Source: Bacteroidota bacterium
GTDB lineage: Bacteria > Bacteroidota > Bacteroidia > Cytophagales > Cyclobacteriaceae
Assembly (NCBI GenBank): GCA_018266055.1
Contig: JAFDYT010000008.1
Coordinates: forward strand, 261,219-325,218
Length of the DNA stretch: 64,000 nt
Direction: 5' to 3'
Part shown: one piece after another, positions 53,396 to 62,665 of the stretch
Layout of the letters: the number at the start of each line of letters is the position of its first letter
Position numbering within the stretch: position 1 is the first letter of the stretch
Made by a program: the position numbers and the translations under genes
The notes under the pieces: model-generated
Seen by the model: the letters and a program-made list of their open reading frames with translations, nothing else
What the model was told of the DNA's origin: nothing
Database searches by the model: none

Positions 53396-54781
53396 ATGAC
53401 GCATCTCCTCGAATTTTTCGGAAGGCTCCACCCGATGCTCGTGCATTTGCCCATCGGGTTTTTAGTGATGTCTTTTATTTTGATAATCGCGTCACACTGG
53501 AAACGGGCGAAGGTTTCGCGGAGTGCACTTAGCCTTTTGTTTTTATTTAGTGCGTTTACCGCAACACTGTCGTGCCTCACCGGGTATCTCCTGTCGCGAT
53601 CGGGAGAGTACAACGAAGAGACGCTCTTCTGGCACAAGTGGATGGGCATCACGCTCGCAGCTGCAAGCACCATGGCATGGATCATCATCCGGGATGGAAA
53701 ACATACGCGAACCATTCAGATATTTTCTGCTGTTCTTATCGCTTTGCTTTTGTTCACCGGCCATTGGGGCGCATCGCTTACGCACGGCGGCAACTACCTT
53801 AGCGAGCCGCTCGCGGCGATAAACCAACCTGAAGTCGCACCATTAGATCTTTCAAAAGTAAATTTCACAGAAGTGAAATTTTATCCTGACCTGGTTCGCC
53901 CTGTTATTGAAAGGAAATGTACCTCGTGTCACAGCGCGGAGAAGCAAAAAGGAAATCTACGACTTGACAATCCTGAGTTTATTTTCAAAGGAGGAAAGTC
54001 GGGCAAAGCGGTGGTACCGTTTCGCAAAGATGAAAGTGAATTACTCTCCCGAATACACATCGCTACTGACGATAAAAAGCACATGCCGCCAAAAGAGAAA
54101 CCAGCGTTGACAAGGGACGAAATTCAGTTGCTGGAACTGTGGATTGAAACCGGCGCCGACGTAGAGAAGAAGTTTGCCGATCTTGTTCCGGAAGCAAAGC
54201 GACAGACGTTATTCGCACCAGCCGAAGAAGAGCAAGGTATTCCCGATAAGGAAATTTCTCCAGCTGATCCCAGGGTAATCGAGTCGCTGACAAAGCAGGA
54301 AGTCTCCATAGCACCGCTGTCACAGCGCAGCAATTATCTTTCAGTGAGCTTTGTCAGCGTGCCCAAGCAAGCAAGCGCATTGCTCAAGGAACTTGGGCAA
54401 GTAAAGCATCACGTTGTAGCGCTTCATCTTGGCGGCAGTGAGGTGACCGATGAAATGGCGGCTATGCTTTCTTCGTTCGACAACCTGAGCCGGCTCTATC
54501 TGGATGATGCGATTATCTCGGATCAGGTGTTGGCTAAGGTAGCCTCGCTCACCAATCTTGTGTTCTTAAATTTGAAAGGCACTGCCGTTACTGCTCGTGG
54601 AATTGAATCCCTGAAAACATTGCCTCGTCTTCGTCATCTTTTTCTGTATCAGACAAAAATTAGTCGGGAAGATCATGCTACGATTAAATCGTGGTTTCCT
54701 CACACGATAGTTGACTTCGGAGATTACCAAGTCCCTACCTTAGCTTCCGACACACAGGAAGTAAAGCCCCCCAAACGGTGA
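53396..54781 (+). CDS. Membrane DUF2231-like / PSCyt1 haem / leucine-rich protein
   Basis: A 461-aa protein: four transmembrane helices in the first ~130 residues (HPMLVHLPIGFLVMSFIL is the DUF2231 start), a PSCyt1 haem domain with C175-TS-C178-H179 and HMPPKEKPALTRDEIQLLELWIETGA in the usual order, and a C-terminal leucine-rich-repeat-like region (about 310-440: LKELGQVKHHVVALHLGGSEV, LSRLYLDDAII, LVFLNLKGTAV, LRHLFLYQTKI, shown in pieces). It follows the TIM-barrel gene by 7 bp. Probably the electron-acceptor module of the locus. Confidence 0.85.
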   Translation: MTHLLEFFGRLHPMLVHLPIGFLVMSFILIIASHWKRAKVSRSALSLLFLFSAFTATLSCLTGYLLSRSGEYNEETLFWHKWMGITLAAASTMAWIIIRDGKHTRTIQIFSAVLIALLLFTGHWGASLTHGGNYLSEPLAAINQPEVAPLDLSKVNFTEVKFYPDLVRPVIERKCTSCHSAEKQKGNLRLDNPEFIFKGGKSGKAVVPFRKDESELLSRIHIATDDKKHMPPKEKPALTRDEIQLLELWIETGADVEKKFADLVPEAKRQTLFAPAEEEQGIPDKEISPADPRVIESLTKQEVSIAPLSQRSNYLSVSFVSVPKQASALLKELGQVKHHVVALHLGGSEVTDEMAAMLSSFDNLSRLYLDDAIISDQVLAKVASLTNLVFLNLKGTAVTARGIESLKTLPRLRHLFLYQTKISREDHATIKSWFPHTIVDFGDYQVPTLASDTQEVKPPKR

Positions 54782-54849
54782 GCAGTTTACGCTTCACCGA
54801 TTGTAGATTATTCGCGAAAGCGGTATTTTAACAGAATAACCCTTACCGT

Positions 54850-56007
54850 ATGAAAAAAATAGCATTCACCGTACTTAGCCTGTTGTTCTCGCTAGCGGCC
54901 ATGAGCCAGAATTTCAATGGCCTCAGCACAGGTCTCGATAATTTGTTCCGCTTGTCGAAGGCGAAGACACGTTCCATCAGCGCAGAAAATATCACTGGCG
55001 AAAAAGGCAAAGGAGGGATGGCAACCGAAGGCGTTGCCTCGGCAGCTTCTAAAGGACTGGGGCAAGGCTGGAAGGTGAATCCTTACGTGGTGATCGATGC
55101 AGGAAAGACGCAGACGCTGGCCGAGATTACGGGCCCGGGAGCGATTCAGCACATCTGGCTTACACCAACAGGAACGTGGCGCTATTCGATTTTGCGGTTT
55201 TACTGGGATGATGAAACGCACCCTTCGGTGGAAGTTCCGCTCGGCGATTTTTTTGGGATGGGCTGGGGTGAATATTCTCCGTTGAATTCGCTGGCTGTGT
55301 GCGTTAATCCGGGTAGTGCGTTCAATAGTTATTGGGTGATGCCTTTTAGAAAAAAGTGTAAGATCACACTCGAGAATATCAACACTGAAAAGGTGACGAT
55401 CTTCTATCAGGTGGATTACACGCTCACCGATGTGCCGGAAGATGCCGCCTATTTTCATGCGCAGTTTCGCCGCACGAATCCTGTGAAATACAAAGACGTG
55501 TTCACTATCGTGGATAATATTTCAGGTCGAGGTCAATATATTGGAACCTACCTCGCCTGGGGCGTGCACAACAATGGCTGGTGGGGCGAAGGCGAGATCA
55601 AATTTTTTATGGATGGCGATAAGGAGTTCCCCACGATCAACGGCACCGGCACGGAAGATTACTTTTGCGGCTCCTACGATTTTGACACCCGAAAGAAAGT
55701 GAGCGAAGGAGTGAGCGTAACGGATTATACTGAATTCTCCACACCGTACAGCGGCCTGCATCAGGTGATTCGGGGCGACGGTCATTACAAAGTGATGCAA
55801 CGCTTTGGCATGTACCGCTGGCATATTGTCGATCCGATTCGCTTTGAGCAGGACTTAAAAGTGACGATCCAGGATCTGGGCTGGCGAAATGACGGCACCT
55901 ATTTACCGCAGCAATCCGATATATCATCCACAGCGTTTTGGTATCAGACCGAACCACATCGGACGTTCCCAAAATTACCTTCGAAAGATGAACTTGAAAT
56001 TAACTGA
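54850..56007 (+). CDS. Exported GH172 (DUF2961) protein
   Basis: A 385-aa protein with a signal peptide (1-19, ending AMSQ). DUF2961 features are visible: GPGAIQHIWLTP, LRFYWDDETHPSVEVPLGDFFG, INGTGTEDYFCGSYDF (with the acidic catalytic-site residues) and YRWHIVDPIRF. Characterised GH172 enzymes act on fructofuranosides or arabinofuranans; substrate here unknown. 68 bp after the haem-LRR gene. Confidence 0.88.
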   Translation: MKKIAFTVLSLLFSLAAMSQNFNGLSTGLDNLFRLSKAKTRSISAENITGEKGKGGMATEGVASAASKGLGQGWKVNPYVVIDAGKTQTLAEITGPGAIQHIWLTPTGTWRYSILRFYWDDETHPSVEVPLGDFFGMGWGEYSPLNSLAVCVNPGSAFNSYWVMPFRKKCKITLENINTEKVTIFYQVDYTLTDVPEDAAYFHAQFRRTNPVKYKDVFTIVDNISGRGQYIGTYLAWGVHNNGWWGEGEIKFFMDGDKEFPTINGTGTEDYFCGSYDFDTRKKVSEGVSVTDYTEFSTPYSGLHQVIRGDGHYKVMQRFGMYRWHIVDPIRFEQDLKVTIQDLGWRNDGTYLPQQSDISSTAFWYQTEPHRTFPKLPSKDELEIN

Positions 56008-56023
56008 GTTATGTTAATAGCGA

Positions 56024-56818
56024 TTAATAGTCGGAGTATTCAGTAGGACGAAGCAAGTAAATGTTGGCTTTAGATACATTGTGTTGATACTCCGTCATCC
56101 CGATAAGGTTTTTCCATTGCGGGTCGTTGCCAAAAGTTTTCCAGTGTTCGTCACGCGAAGTCATAGAGGCAAACGTAGTCATGTACATCAGGTTGGGCAT
56201 GTGTGCTCCGGCGATAACGTCAGCATAAAACACTGCGTTGAAGCCCAGTCGTTTGAAAAGCCCGATCTCGTCGCCATCGTTAAACATCTTTACTTTGTTG
56301 CGGTAGATTTTTTCTGAAGCGCTTTCATAGCTTCGCAGCTCATACACGCGCTCGTTGCGCGCATTCGTCAGTGCGGGAACTTCCATTTGTGTCATGCCAG
56401 GAAAAGCCCGCAATAAAATCGTTTCGATTCTTTCGTACGGTGGGTTCGTGTATAACGCATCGAGGTATTCTTTGCCTTCAGCAGAGTAGGCCTTGTCGGC
56501 TAAGAGTTGCTCGTCAGTTTTTACGAAGTGATCGAGCGAAGTGTGAGGCACCAACACGTAAATTCTTTTTCCAAACGTTGAGTCAGTTTCAATTGGTTTG
56601 AAAACGCCGACGTGCTTAATCCCTGCCCGATGCAAGGCTGGCAGATACGCGCCTTTTAGAAAATTATCCACCACTGTTTCCTGTGATTTATCTTTTACAC
56701 GATAGATTTTTAATTCGTAATATTCCTTTGCCTTTAACTTGGCTTGGCCAAAGGAATTCAGGGCAATACAAGCAACAGCCGTCAGTAGAAAGTATTTTAG
56801 GAGATGTAGCTTAGGCAT
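56024..56818 (-). CDS. NIPSNAP-family exported protein
   Basis: A 264-aa protein from the ATG at 56818: signal peptide (1-26), then two ferredoxin-like NIPSNAP domains (YYELKIYRVKDKSQETVVDNFL at about 30 and VYELRSYESASEKIYRNKVKMF near 145). NIPSNAP proteins are of unclear biochemical role. It is transcribed towards the GH172 gene and is often found near DUF1501-type clusters. Confidence 0.86.
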   Translation of the reverse strand: MPKLHLLKYFLLTAVACIALNSFGQAKLKAKEYYELKIYRVKDKSQETVVDNFLKGAYLPALHRAGIKHVGVFKPIETDSTFGKRIYVLVPHTSLDHFVKTDEQLLADKAYSAEGKEYLDALYTNPPYERIETILLRAFPGMTQMEVPALTNARNERVYELRSYESASEKIYRNKVKMFNDGDEIGLFKRLGFNAVFYADVIAGAHMPNLMYMTTFASMTSRDEHWKTFGNDPQWKNLIGMTEYQHNVSKANIYLLRPTEYSDY

Positions 56819-56942
56819 AAGAAGTAGATTTTTCGTGAATATACTCTGTGCTGTTGTATTGAAAAATCTTTTTTCTTTGCAGAACAAAACCAAGGCGATG
56901 GCTGTTACAATAAACTACTAGGCGATAATTAAATTAGAAAAC

Positions 56943-57647
56943 ATGAAAAGCGCTTTAATTACAGGTGGTAGCAAAGGAATTGGCTACGGCATTGCCGAAG
57001 TTTTGGTAAAGGAAGGTTGGCATGTGGGCGTCACAGGCCGGAATCAAAAACAGGTTAATGAATCGGCAGAAAAATTGAATCTACTGCAGAAGAATTCTGC
57101 GATAGGCATTGTAGCCGATGTCAGGGATTTTGCACAACAGCAAGCCGCGGTCGATAAAACGATTCAAGCCTTTGGTCAGCTCGATGTGCTAGTGGCCAAC
57201 GCTGGTCTTGGACATTTCGGCTCTATTGAAACTCTTACCGCCGACCAATGGCATCAAACCATAGACACCAACCTCACTGGGGTTTTCTACAGTATCAAAG
57301 CAAGCCTTGAGGCATTGAAGAAATCAAAAGGATATATCATCACGATCGGCAGTCTGGCCGGCACTAACTTTTTCGCTGGAGCCAGTGCCTACAATGCCAG
57401 CAAATTTGGACTTCTAGGCTTCACGCAGGCTGTGATGCTTGACGTTCGCGCGTTAGGTATCAAAGTGAGTACGATTATGCCTGGCTCGGTAGCTACTGAA
57501 TTCAACGATCATGTGCCGTCTGACAAAGACAGTTGGAAAATTCAGCCAGAAGATATTGGCAAACTTGTACTCGACTTGTTGACGATGAATCCGCGCACAC
57601 TTCCGAGTAAGATTGAAGTCCGTCCTTCGTTGCCTCCTGGAAAATAG
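56943..57647 (+). CDS. Short-chain dehydrogenase/reductase
   Basis: A 234-aa classical SDR: GGSKGIGYGIAEVL (cofactor loop, about 8-21), VANAGLGHFG (about 82-91), catalytic S (about 141), Y-xxx-K (AYNASKFG, about 155) and PGSVATEF. NADP preference is likely from GRNQ after strand 2. Substrate is unknown. Convergent with the sensor kinase, 5 bp apart. Confidence 0.9.
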   Translation: MKSALITGGSKGIGYGIAEVLVKEGWHVGVTGRNQKQVNESAEKLNLLQKNSAIGIVADVRDFAQQQAAVDKTIQAFGQLDVLVANAGLGHFGSIETLTADQWHQTIDTNLTGVFYSIKASLEALKKSKGYIITIGSLAGTNFFAGASAYNASKFGLLGFTQAVMLDVRALGIKVSTIMPGSVATEFNDHVPSDKDSWKIQPEDIGKLVLDLLTMNPRTLPSKIEVRPSLPPGK

Positions 57648-57652
57648 ATCGA

Positions 57653-60643
57653 TTATTTAGGTAGCGTAATGGTGAAGGTAGATCCCTCGCCTAAGGTCGC
57701 ATCCACTTTTACAGAGCCGCCTAATTTCAACACGGCTTCTTTTAGAATGTAAAGGCCAAGTCCGGAGCCCTGGACTTTTTCAGTGGCGCGATAAAACATG
57801 TTGAAGATCTTGTCTTTGGCAGCTTCGGGAATACCGGAACCGTTATCCTCTGCAATGAATTCAAACCGATCGACAGTTTCAGTAGCGGTAATTTTGATAA
57901 ACAAATTCTCGCCCCGTTCGAGGCGATGAAATTTTATCGCATTTGATATTAGGTTATTGAAAATAATCTTGAGCCGTGTTTCATCGGTCTTCAACTCAGA
58001 CTGAAGTTGGTTGATAATCTCAAGTTTGATTTTGTTCACGTTGGGCGTAAACTGATGATCCGACCAAATAGATTGTACCATAGATGAAAAATCGATGGTC
58101 GTTTTGTTGATCGGAAGCCGGGCGTTTCTGGAGTACGCAATAATATCGCGGATGAAGGAATCAAGCTTCAGTACGCTGCGATTCATCAGATCCAGATAAT
58201 TGTCGATGGTAGGCGATGGCTTTTCCATTTTGGCAATAGCGATCAGACCCAGAATTGATTTAAGCGGAGCGCTTAAATCATGAGACGCTGAATAGACAAA
58301 CCGGTCAAGTTCATTATTTCGGATAGACAATTCCTCGTTGGTGATGCGCAGGGCATTGGTCCGCTCTTGAATCAGTAAGGTTAATTCCTCCCTTCTTTTT
58401 TTATAACGAATGTTTGCCCAAATGATGGAGATGACAATCAGGACTCCTGCTGATAAAATACAAAGAAGGAAAAACCACCAGCGTTGCCAAAAAGGTTTTT
58501 CAATAGTAAAGTTGAGAAAGGAAGAATTGCTCCAGGTATAAGGTCCGTTTTTCCTTGATCGAACTTCAAGATGCACCCTGCCAGATTTCAGATTCGATAG
58601 ATTGATTTTAGAATCTACTACGAGATGCCACTCCGGCTCATCATTGATTCTGTACTGCATGATTACCTCTTTTTCCGGAAAGGTGATTGACGAAACAACG
58701 AGGGAGATGTAGCTGCCATACTCAATGTTTTTTCGATGGTTCAGATTGACCTTGACACCATTGGCAGTTAATTCGATGAATTGCGGTGACAAGGTTTTGT
58801 GCGACTGCGCCAGCGATTCATCGATATAGCAAAGGCCTTTAGACGTACCGATCCAAACGCTTTGATCCTGGGCTACATAAAGTCCCCGCGTAGTGATTGT
58901 GTTGGAAAGCAATCCGCTACTTTCGTTGAATAAGTTATAATTGTGGGTAGCCGGGTCATACAGAATCAGACCGTAGGCATTGGAAAAGAGTAGTTTGTCC
59001 TTTTGGTAAACTTCCACCGATTTTACGGGCAGTCTGGATAACTGCGGCCCAATATCAACGGGGATAATCTTACGCCCATTGAATCGCAGCAAGCCTTCAG
59101 AACTGGCCATCCACAATATGGAATCCATAATCGCCATGTCGGTAATGTTGAAATCACCAAATGTTTTGAATTGTACGCTTGCGCTGATGTTGCGAAAAAC
59201 TGAGTCAGTCTCTGACTTGAAATACAGGTACGCTTTTTTTCCGGTGGAGGCAGCATACACTCCGTGATGGCCTTCGCGAATGATGTTAATGGTACCTTCT
59301 TTTTCCAAAGGCACACTTATTCTGCTTACACTTCTGTCAGGGTTGATGACCAAGGCCTTTGTGTTTCCGGCTTGTGATATCCAAATTCTTCCTTTCGAAT
59401 CAGTGATGATGTCGGTGATGTAGCGCCCTTCATTTTTGAAATCATATTGCCTTTTGATAACTCCGTCTACCAGCAGTGCGAGGGTGGAGCTGAAGGCGAC
59501 CCAAATGCCTTCGTCGGTAAAGGCCATCGATTGAAAATAAATGTCGGACCGAGAGAAAATGATTTTGTTGGTTTTGTTAGCACGATCAAATTCATAGAGC
59601 GTGGTCATCGTAGCATAGAGAATTTTGTTCTCGCCTTTTTGTTCCAGGGTAGCTTCGATAAAATCGTTTAGTCCACTTGAAGCACTGATGATTTTCTTTT
59701 TCCGACAAAGAAAAAGACCTTCGTTGCTTGAAATCCACAAATCATTTTCATTGCTTACCAACACGTTGTTTATGTTGTTGATCAGGTGGGAGAGTCCTTC
59801 AAAAGAATCAGAACGCCTGTCCCAGATAAAATGCTGTGTATCGCGTGTAGCAATAAAAATCTGACGGTTTGGTAACAACTGTATAAAAGATATGCGCGGA
59901 GCTTTTAATTTTAGTGTCGGCTTGCCAAGACCGCCTTCGGGTAGCAACGGAGCCACGAAAAAACCAGTACCCGCAGCGATCAGTAGCTCATTTTCATAAA
60001 CGCACACATACTCCACGTTTTCGGGTAGATCGTACGGCAGTCTTTCAAAGAGATTAGTTTGTGGATTGAGACGGTATAGAAATCCGTTAATGGCGGTGGT
60101 AAACAAATTTCCTTTCAGGTCTTCGAAAAAGGAAAACGATCGAAGAAACTGAGGTGATCGCGTTTCAGCGCTGAAGGAATATCGTTCAAATCCTCCATCC
60201 TTGAGCCGAACGACCGACTGAGGCTCGCCTACCCAAAAATTTCCATGATGATCTTCGTAGAGCGACTTCGGATACCAGAGTGTGGTGTCGTTGGGATTGC
60301 GGGTGCCGTTCCGGATACTTTTAAAAAGTACAGTGTCACCTTGATTAATAATTTCAATTAAATCGAGATCGCCGAATAATAATAATCTTCCTGAACGGGT
60401 GGAAAGAAACCCCTTCGCATAATTACTGTGCAACGCTTCCTTGTATGTGGTGTATTTTACCCCGTCGAATTTGACTAGGCCCTCGTCGGTGGCTACCCAG
60501 AAATATCCCAGAGAGTCCTGAGCGCATGCCTTGACGATATCGCTGGGTAAACCGTTTTCAACACGGTACTGTTTGAAATCATACTCCTGTGAAAAAGTGG
60601 GAAGTGAAAAAAAGAAAAAGAGTGCGGTGGTATAAAATTTCAT
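57653..60643 (-). CDS. Sensor histidine kinase with two-component-regulator propeller
   Basis: A 996-aa protein from the ATG at 60643: signal peptide (1-18), a periplasmic double propeller (about 20-640, with reg_prop text such as GLPSDIVKACAQDSLGYFWVATDEGL), a Y_Y_Y domain (about 640-715), one transmembrane helix (about 722-746), a coiled linker, HisKA with H788 (SASHDLSAPLKSIL) and HATPase (DNGSGIPEAAKDKIFNMF, GSGLGLYILKEAV). It lacks the receiver and AraC domains of hybrid versions, and no response regulator is adjacent. Confidence 0.93.
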   Translation of the reverse strand: MKFYTTALFFFFSLPTFSQEYDFKQYRVENGLPSDIVKACAQDSLGYFWVATDEGLVKFDGVKYTTYKEALHSNYAKGFLSTRSGRLLLFGDLDLIEIINQGDTVLFKSIRNGTRNPNDTTLWYPKSLYEDHHGNFWVGEPQSVVRLKDGGFERYSFSAETRSPQFLRSFSFFEDLKGNLFTTAINGFLYRLNPQTNLFERLPYDLPENVEYVCVYENELLIAAGTGFFVAPLLPEGGLGKPTLKLKAPRISFIQLLPNRQIFIATRDTQHFIWDRRSDSFEGLSHLINNINNVLVSNENDLWISSNEGLFLCRKKKIISASSGLNDFIEATLEQKGENKILYATMTTLYEFDRANKTNKIIFSRSDIYFQSMAFTDEGIWVAFSSTLALLVDGVIKRQYDFKNEGRYITDIITDSKGRIWISQAGNTKALVINPDRSVSRISVPLEKEGTINIIREGHHGVYAASTGKKAYLYFKSETDSVFRNISASVQFKTFGDFNITDMAIMDSILWMASSEGLLRFNGRKIIPVDIGPQLSRLPVKSVEVYQKDKLLFSNAYGLILYDPATHNYNLFNESSGLLSNTITTRGLYVAQDQSVWIGTSKGLCYIDESLAQSHKTLSPQFIELTANGVKVNLNHRKNIEYGSYISLVVSSITFPEKEVIMQYRINDEPEWHLVVDSKINLSNLKSGRVHLEVRSRKNGPYTWSNSSFLNFTIEKPFWQRWWFFLLCILSAGVLIVISIIWANIRYKKRREELTLLIQERTNALRITNEELSIRNNELDRFVYSASHDLSAPLKSILGLIAIAKMEKPSPTIDNYLDLMNRSVLKLDSFIRDIIAYSRNARLPINKTTIDFSSMVQSIWSDHQFTPNVNKIKLEIINQLQSELKTDETRLKIIFNNLISNAIKFHRLERGENLFIKITATETVDRFEFIAEDNGSGIPEAAKDKIFNMFYRATEKVQGSGLGLYILKEAVLKLGGSVKVDATLGEGSTFTITLPK

Positions 60644-60719
60644 CTCACTACCAAAATAGGCAAAAAGAGACAAAGTTGTAAGGATCCAATCCGCTCAATT
60701 CGAATTAAAGCCTGTATTT

Positions 60720-61151
60720 TTAGTCAAGACTTACCCGATACACATCGCTCTTGTTTCGGCGTATCGCTTTAACATGAAAACCACCGGGCTGAGGAATATC
60801 TTCCACAAGGTCAAACACGACGCAGGATTTGGGAAGTGACGAAAAAATGAGTAGAAAATGATAAACACCCCGATCGGGAATCAGCGTCCACTGAGGTGCG
60901 TAGGAAATATTTTCGGCGTGAAGAAGTTGGGCTTCACCGGAGGAATGATGGTCGCGCAAAAAGGTACTTCGCCAAATCCGGATGAGCATGCCGGGGGATG
61001 GAATAGAAAAGGAGCAATGCACATACACGTAAGCGTCATCAAGTAATTCCGGATCGATGGATGAAAGGACATCAACACCAACCAGAATTTTCTTTTCAGG
61101 CGTCAGCGTGTGGCTACCGGTGATGTTGGGTGCAGCCTGAATCGACTTCAT
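60720..61151 (-). CDS. Hypothetical protein downstream of haemolysin III
   Basis: A 143-aa protein. ATG at 61151 sits one base after the TGA of the upstream gene; ATG at 61163 would overlap it. The text LDDAYVYVHCSFSIPSPGMLIRIWRSTFL and GVYHFLLIFSSLPKSCVVFDLVEDIPQPGGF (read in pieces) suggests a beta-sandwich. Similar small proteins follow hlyIII-type genes in some Bacteroidota, but I do not recognise the family. The coupled start supports a real gene. Confidence 0.68.
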   Translation of the reverse strand: MKSIQAAPNITGSHTLTPEKKILVGVDVLSSIDPELLDDAYVYVHCSFSIPSPGMLIRIWRSTFLRDHHSSGEAQLLHAENISYAPQWTLIPDRGVYHFLLIFSSLPKSCVVFDLVEDIPQPGGFHVKAIRRNKSDVYRVSLD

Positions 61152-61152
61152 T

Positions 61153-61797
61153 TCAATAGGCATAATTGATAACTGCAACGACATGACACCCGGTACCGGC
61201 CAGCACAAACAAATGCCAGATGAAATGACTGTATCTGATGTTTTCTTTTACGAAAAATATCACACCAAGAGAATACATCACGCCGCCTGCGATTAACCAG
61301 AATAAGCCCCATGTGGGAAGCCCTTGCCATAAGGGTTTCGCCGCTATCACGGCAATCCAACCCATGCCCAGATAAAGCAGGGTGGAGAGTTTGCTGCTTA
61401 CAGCTCCCTTCACCGATTTGATCACCACCCCAAGAACTGCCAGGCCCCACACAACACCAAAAAGGGACCACCCCCAGGGACCATACAATACACCAAGCGT
61501 AAAAGGTGTGTATGTTCCAGCAATAAGCAGAAAAATAGCGCCGTGATCCATGATGTTAAACACACGTTTGGTTTTGCTATGAGGAAACGCGTGATAAAGA
61601 GTGGACGAGAGGTACAAAATTATCATGGTAGCGCCAAAGATACTTGAGCCAACCACGGCCGCTGCCCCGTCGGGGATTGCCTTCACAATCATTATTGGGG
61701 TTACAGCCACTGCCCCAAGAAATCCTATGCCATGACTGATGCTGTTGGCAATTTCCTCGCCAAGCGATTGAAGGCGTTTGTCAGGTTTAGAGGGCAT
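61153..61797 (-). CDS. Haemolysin III / PAQR-family membrane protein
   Basis: A 214-aa protein with seven hydrophobic segments. Zinc-site histidines and the Asp are visible in LYHAFPHS, NIMDHGAIFLLIAGTYTPF, and YSHFIWHLFVLAG. PAQR proteins resemble ceramidases; the bacterial role is unclear. Start GEEIANSISHGIGFLG is usual for the family. Confidence 0.9.
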   Translation of the reverse strand: MPSKPDKRLQSLGEEIANSISHGIGFLGAVAVTPIMIVKAIPDGAAAVVGSSIFGATMIILYLSSTLYHAFPHSKTKRVFNIMDHGAIFLLIAGTYTPFTLGVLYGPWGWSLFGVVWGLAVLGVVIKSVKGAVSSKLSTLLYLGMGWIAVIAAKPLWQGLPTWGLFWLIAGGVMYSLGVIFFVKENIRYSHFIWHLFVLAGTGCHVVAVINYAY

Positions 61798-61810
61798 TTT
61801 ATTTTAAAGG

Positions 61811-62656
61811 CTACACAAGGTGAATCGCTATGGAAAATAAAATGAACTTGTACACGTATTGCAGAAAGAGTACGAGACCGGTTGCAAATACGACCGAGTA
61901 CAGAAAACTCATCAATCTGGAAAACCTAAAGAACCGGGTTGCAGAAAAACCGACGTAAACCGAAAATACGGTATAGATCACAATAGCCAAGGTATCTTCT
62001 GAATGAAATACCTGAATTCCCATCCGCGAGGTAATCCAAACGAATAACGGAAGAATCAGGAATCCCCACAGAATAAAGAAAGAAATCATTTCAGTAGTAA
62101 AGATGAAATGGTCAAAATAATATTTACGTTTCTTAAAACCGACGCCATACGACACTAACGCCATGAATGGGATAGTGATAAACAAAAGAAACTTAGAGGT
62201 CTTCTCGCCTTTATGAAGAAAAGCTTCTTCGAGTTTTTCATCGGTATAATGTCTAGCCTCTTTCACTTTTTCGATTTGCTCCGTGGCATAGGCACCAAAC
62301 AGCGTATTCTTTTCGTAATAATGCAATTTCATATTGAGGCCCTCAAACAACGGGAACAAAAGGTAAAGGATCACCAACATCAGGAAGAAAGAGAGCGGCT
62401 TGAAATATTTCCTCCGAATTCCATTGCAAAAATCCTCGGATATTTTTCCCGGTCTGGAGAGGATTGTCTTCAGACTTTGAAGGAATGTGCCTTCGAAATG
62501 GGTAACAAAATGAAGAACCTCTTCAAACAAATGATGAAACGACCGATCATGGTCTTCATATACTTTCTCGCCACAAACGTTACAGAATTTGCCTTCAAAA
62601 ACATTCCCACAATTCTTGCAGGCATGCCGTTCTTTTTTTTGTGCGTGCTTAGACAT
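61811..62656 (-). CDS. DUF3667 zinc-ribbon membrane protein
   Basis: A 281-aa protein. The N-terminal zinc ribbon has C13-x2-C16 and C25-x2-C28 (ACKNCGNVFEGKFCNVCGE). The conserved DUF3667 stretch FEGTFLQSLKTILSRPGKIS follows at about 54-73. Four to five transmembrane segments lie in the rest. Function unknown; common in Bacteroidota. Confidence 0.88.
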   Translation of the reverse strand: MSKHAQKKERHACKNCGNVFEGKFCNVCGEKVYEDHDRSFHHLFEEVLHFVTHFEGTFLQSLKTILSRPGKISEDFCNGIRRKYFKPLSFFLMLVILYLLFPLFEGLNMKLHYYEKNTLFGAYATEQIEKVKEARHYTDEKLEEAFLHKGEKTSKFLLFITIPFMALVSYGVGFKKRKYYFDHFIFTTEMISFFILWGFLILPLFVWITSRMGIQVFHSEDTLAIVIYTVFSVYVGFSATRFFRFSRLMSFLYSVVFATGLVLFLQYVYKFILFSIAIHLV

Positions 62657-62665
62657 AAGGTATTT

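Noticed and set aside
56826-56869. Inverted repeat AGATTTTTC/GAAAAATCT followed by a T-run as a terminator
   Set aside because: The loop is 26 nt and the stem is nearly all A-T; it lies between divergent starts where no transcript needs to end.
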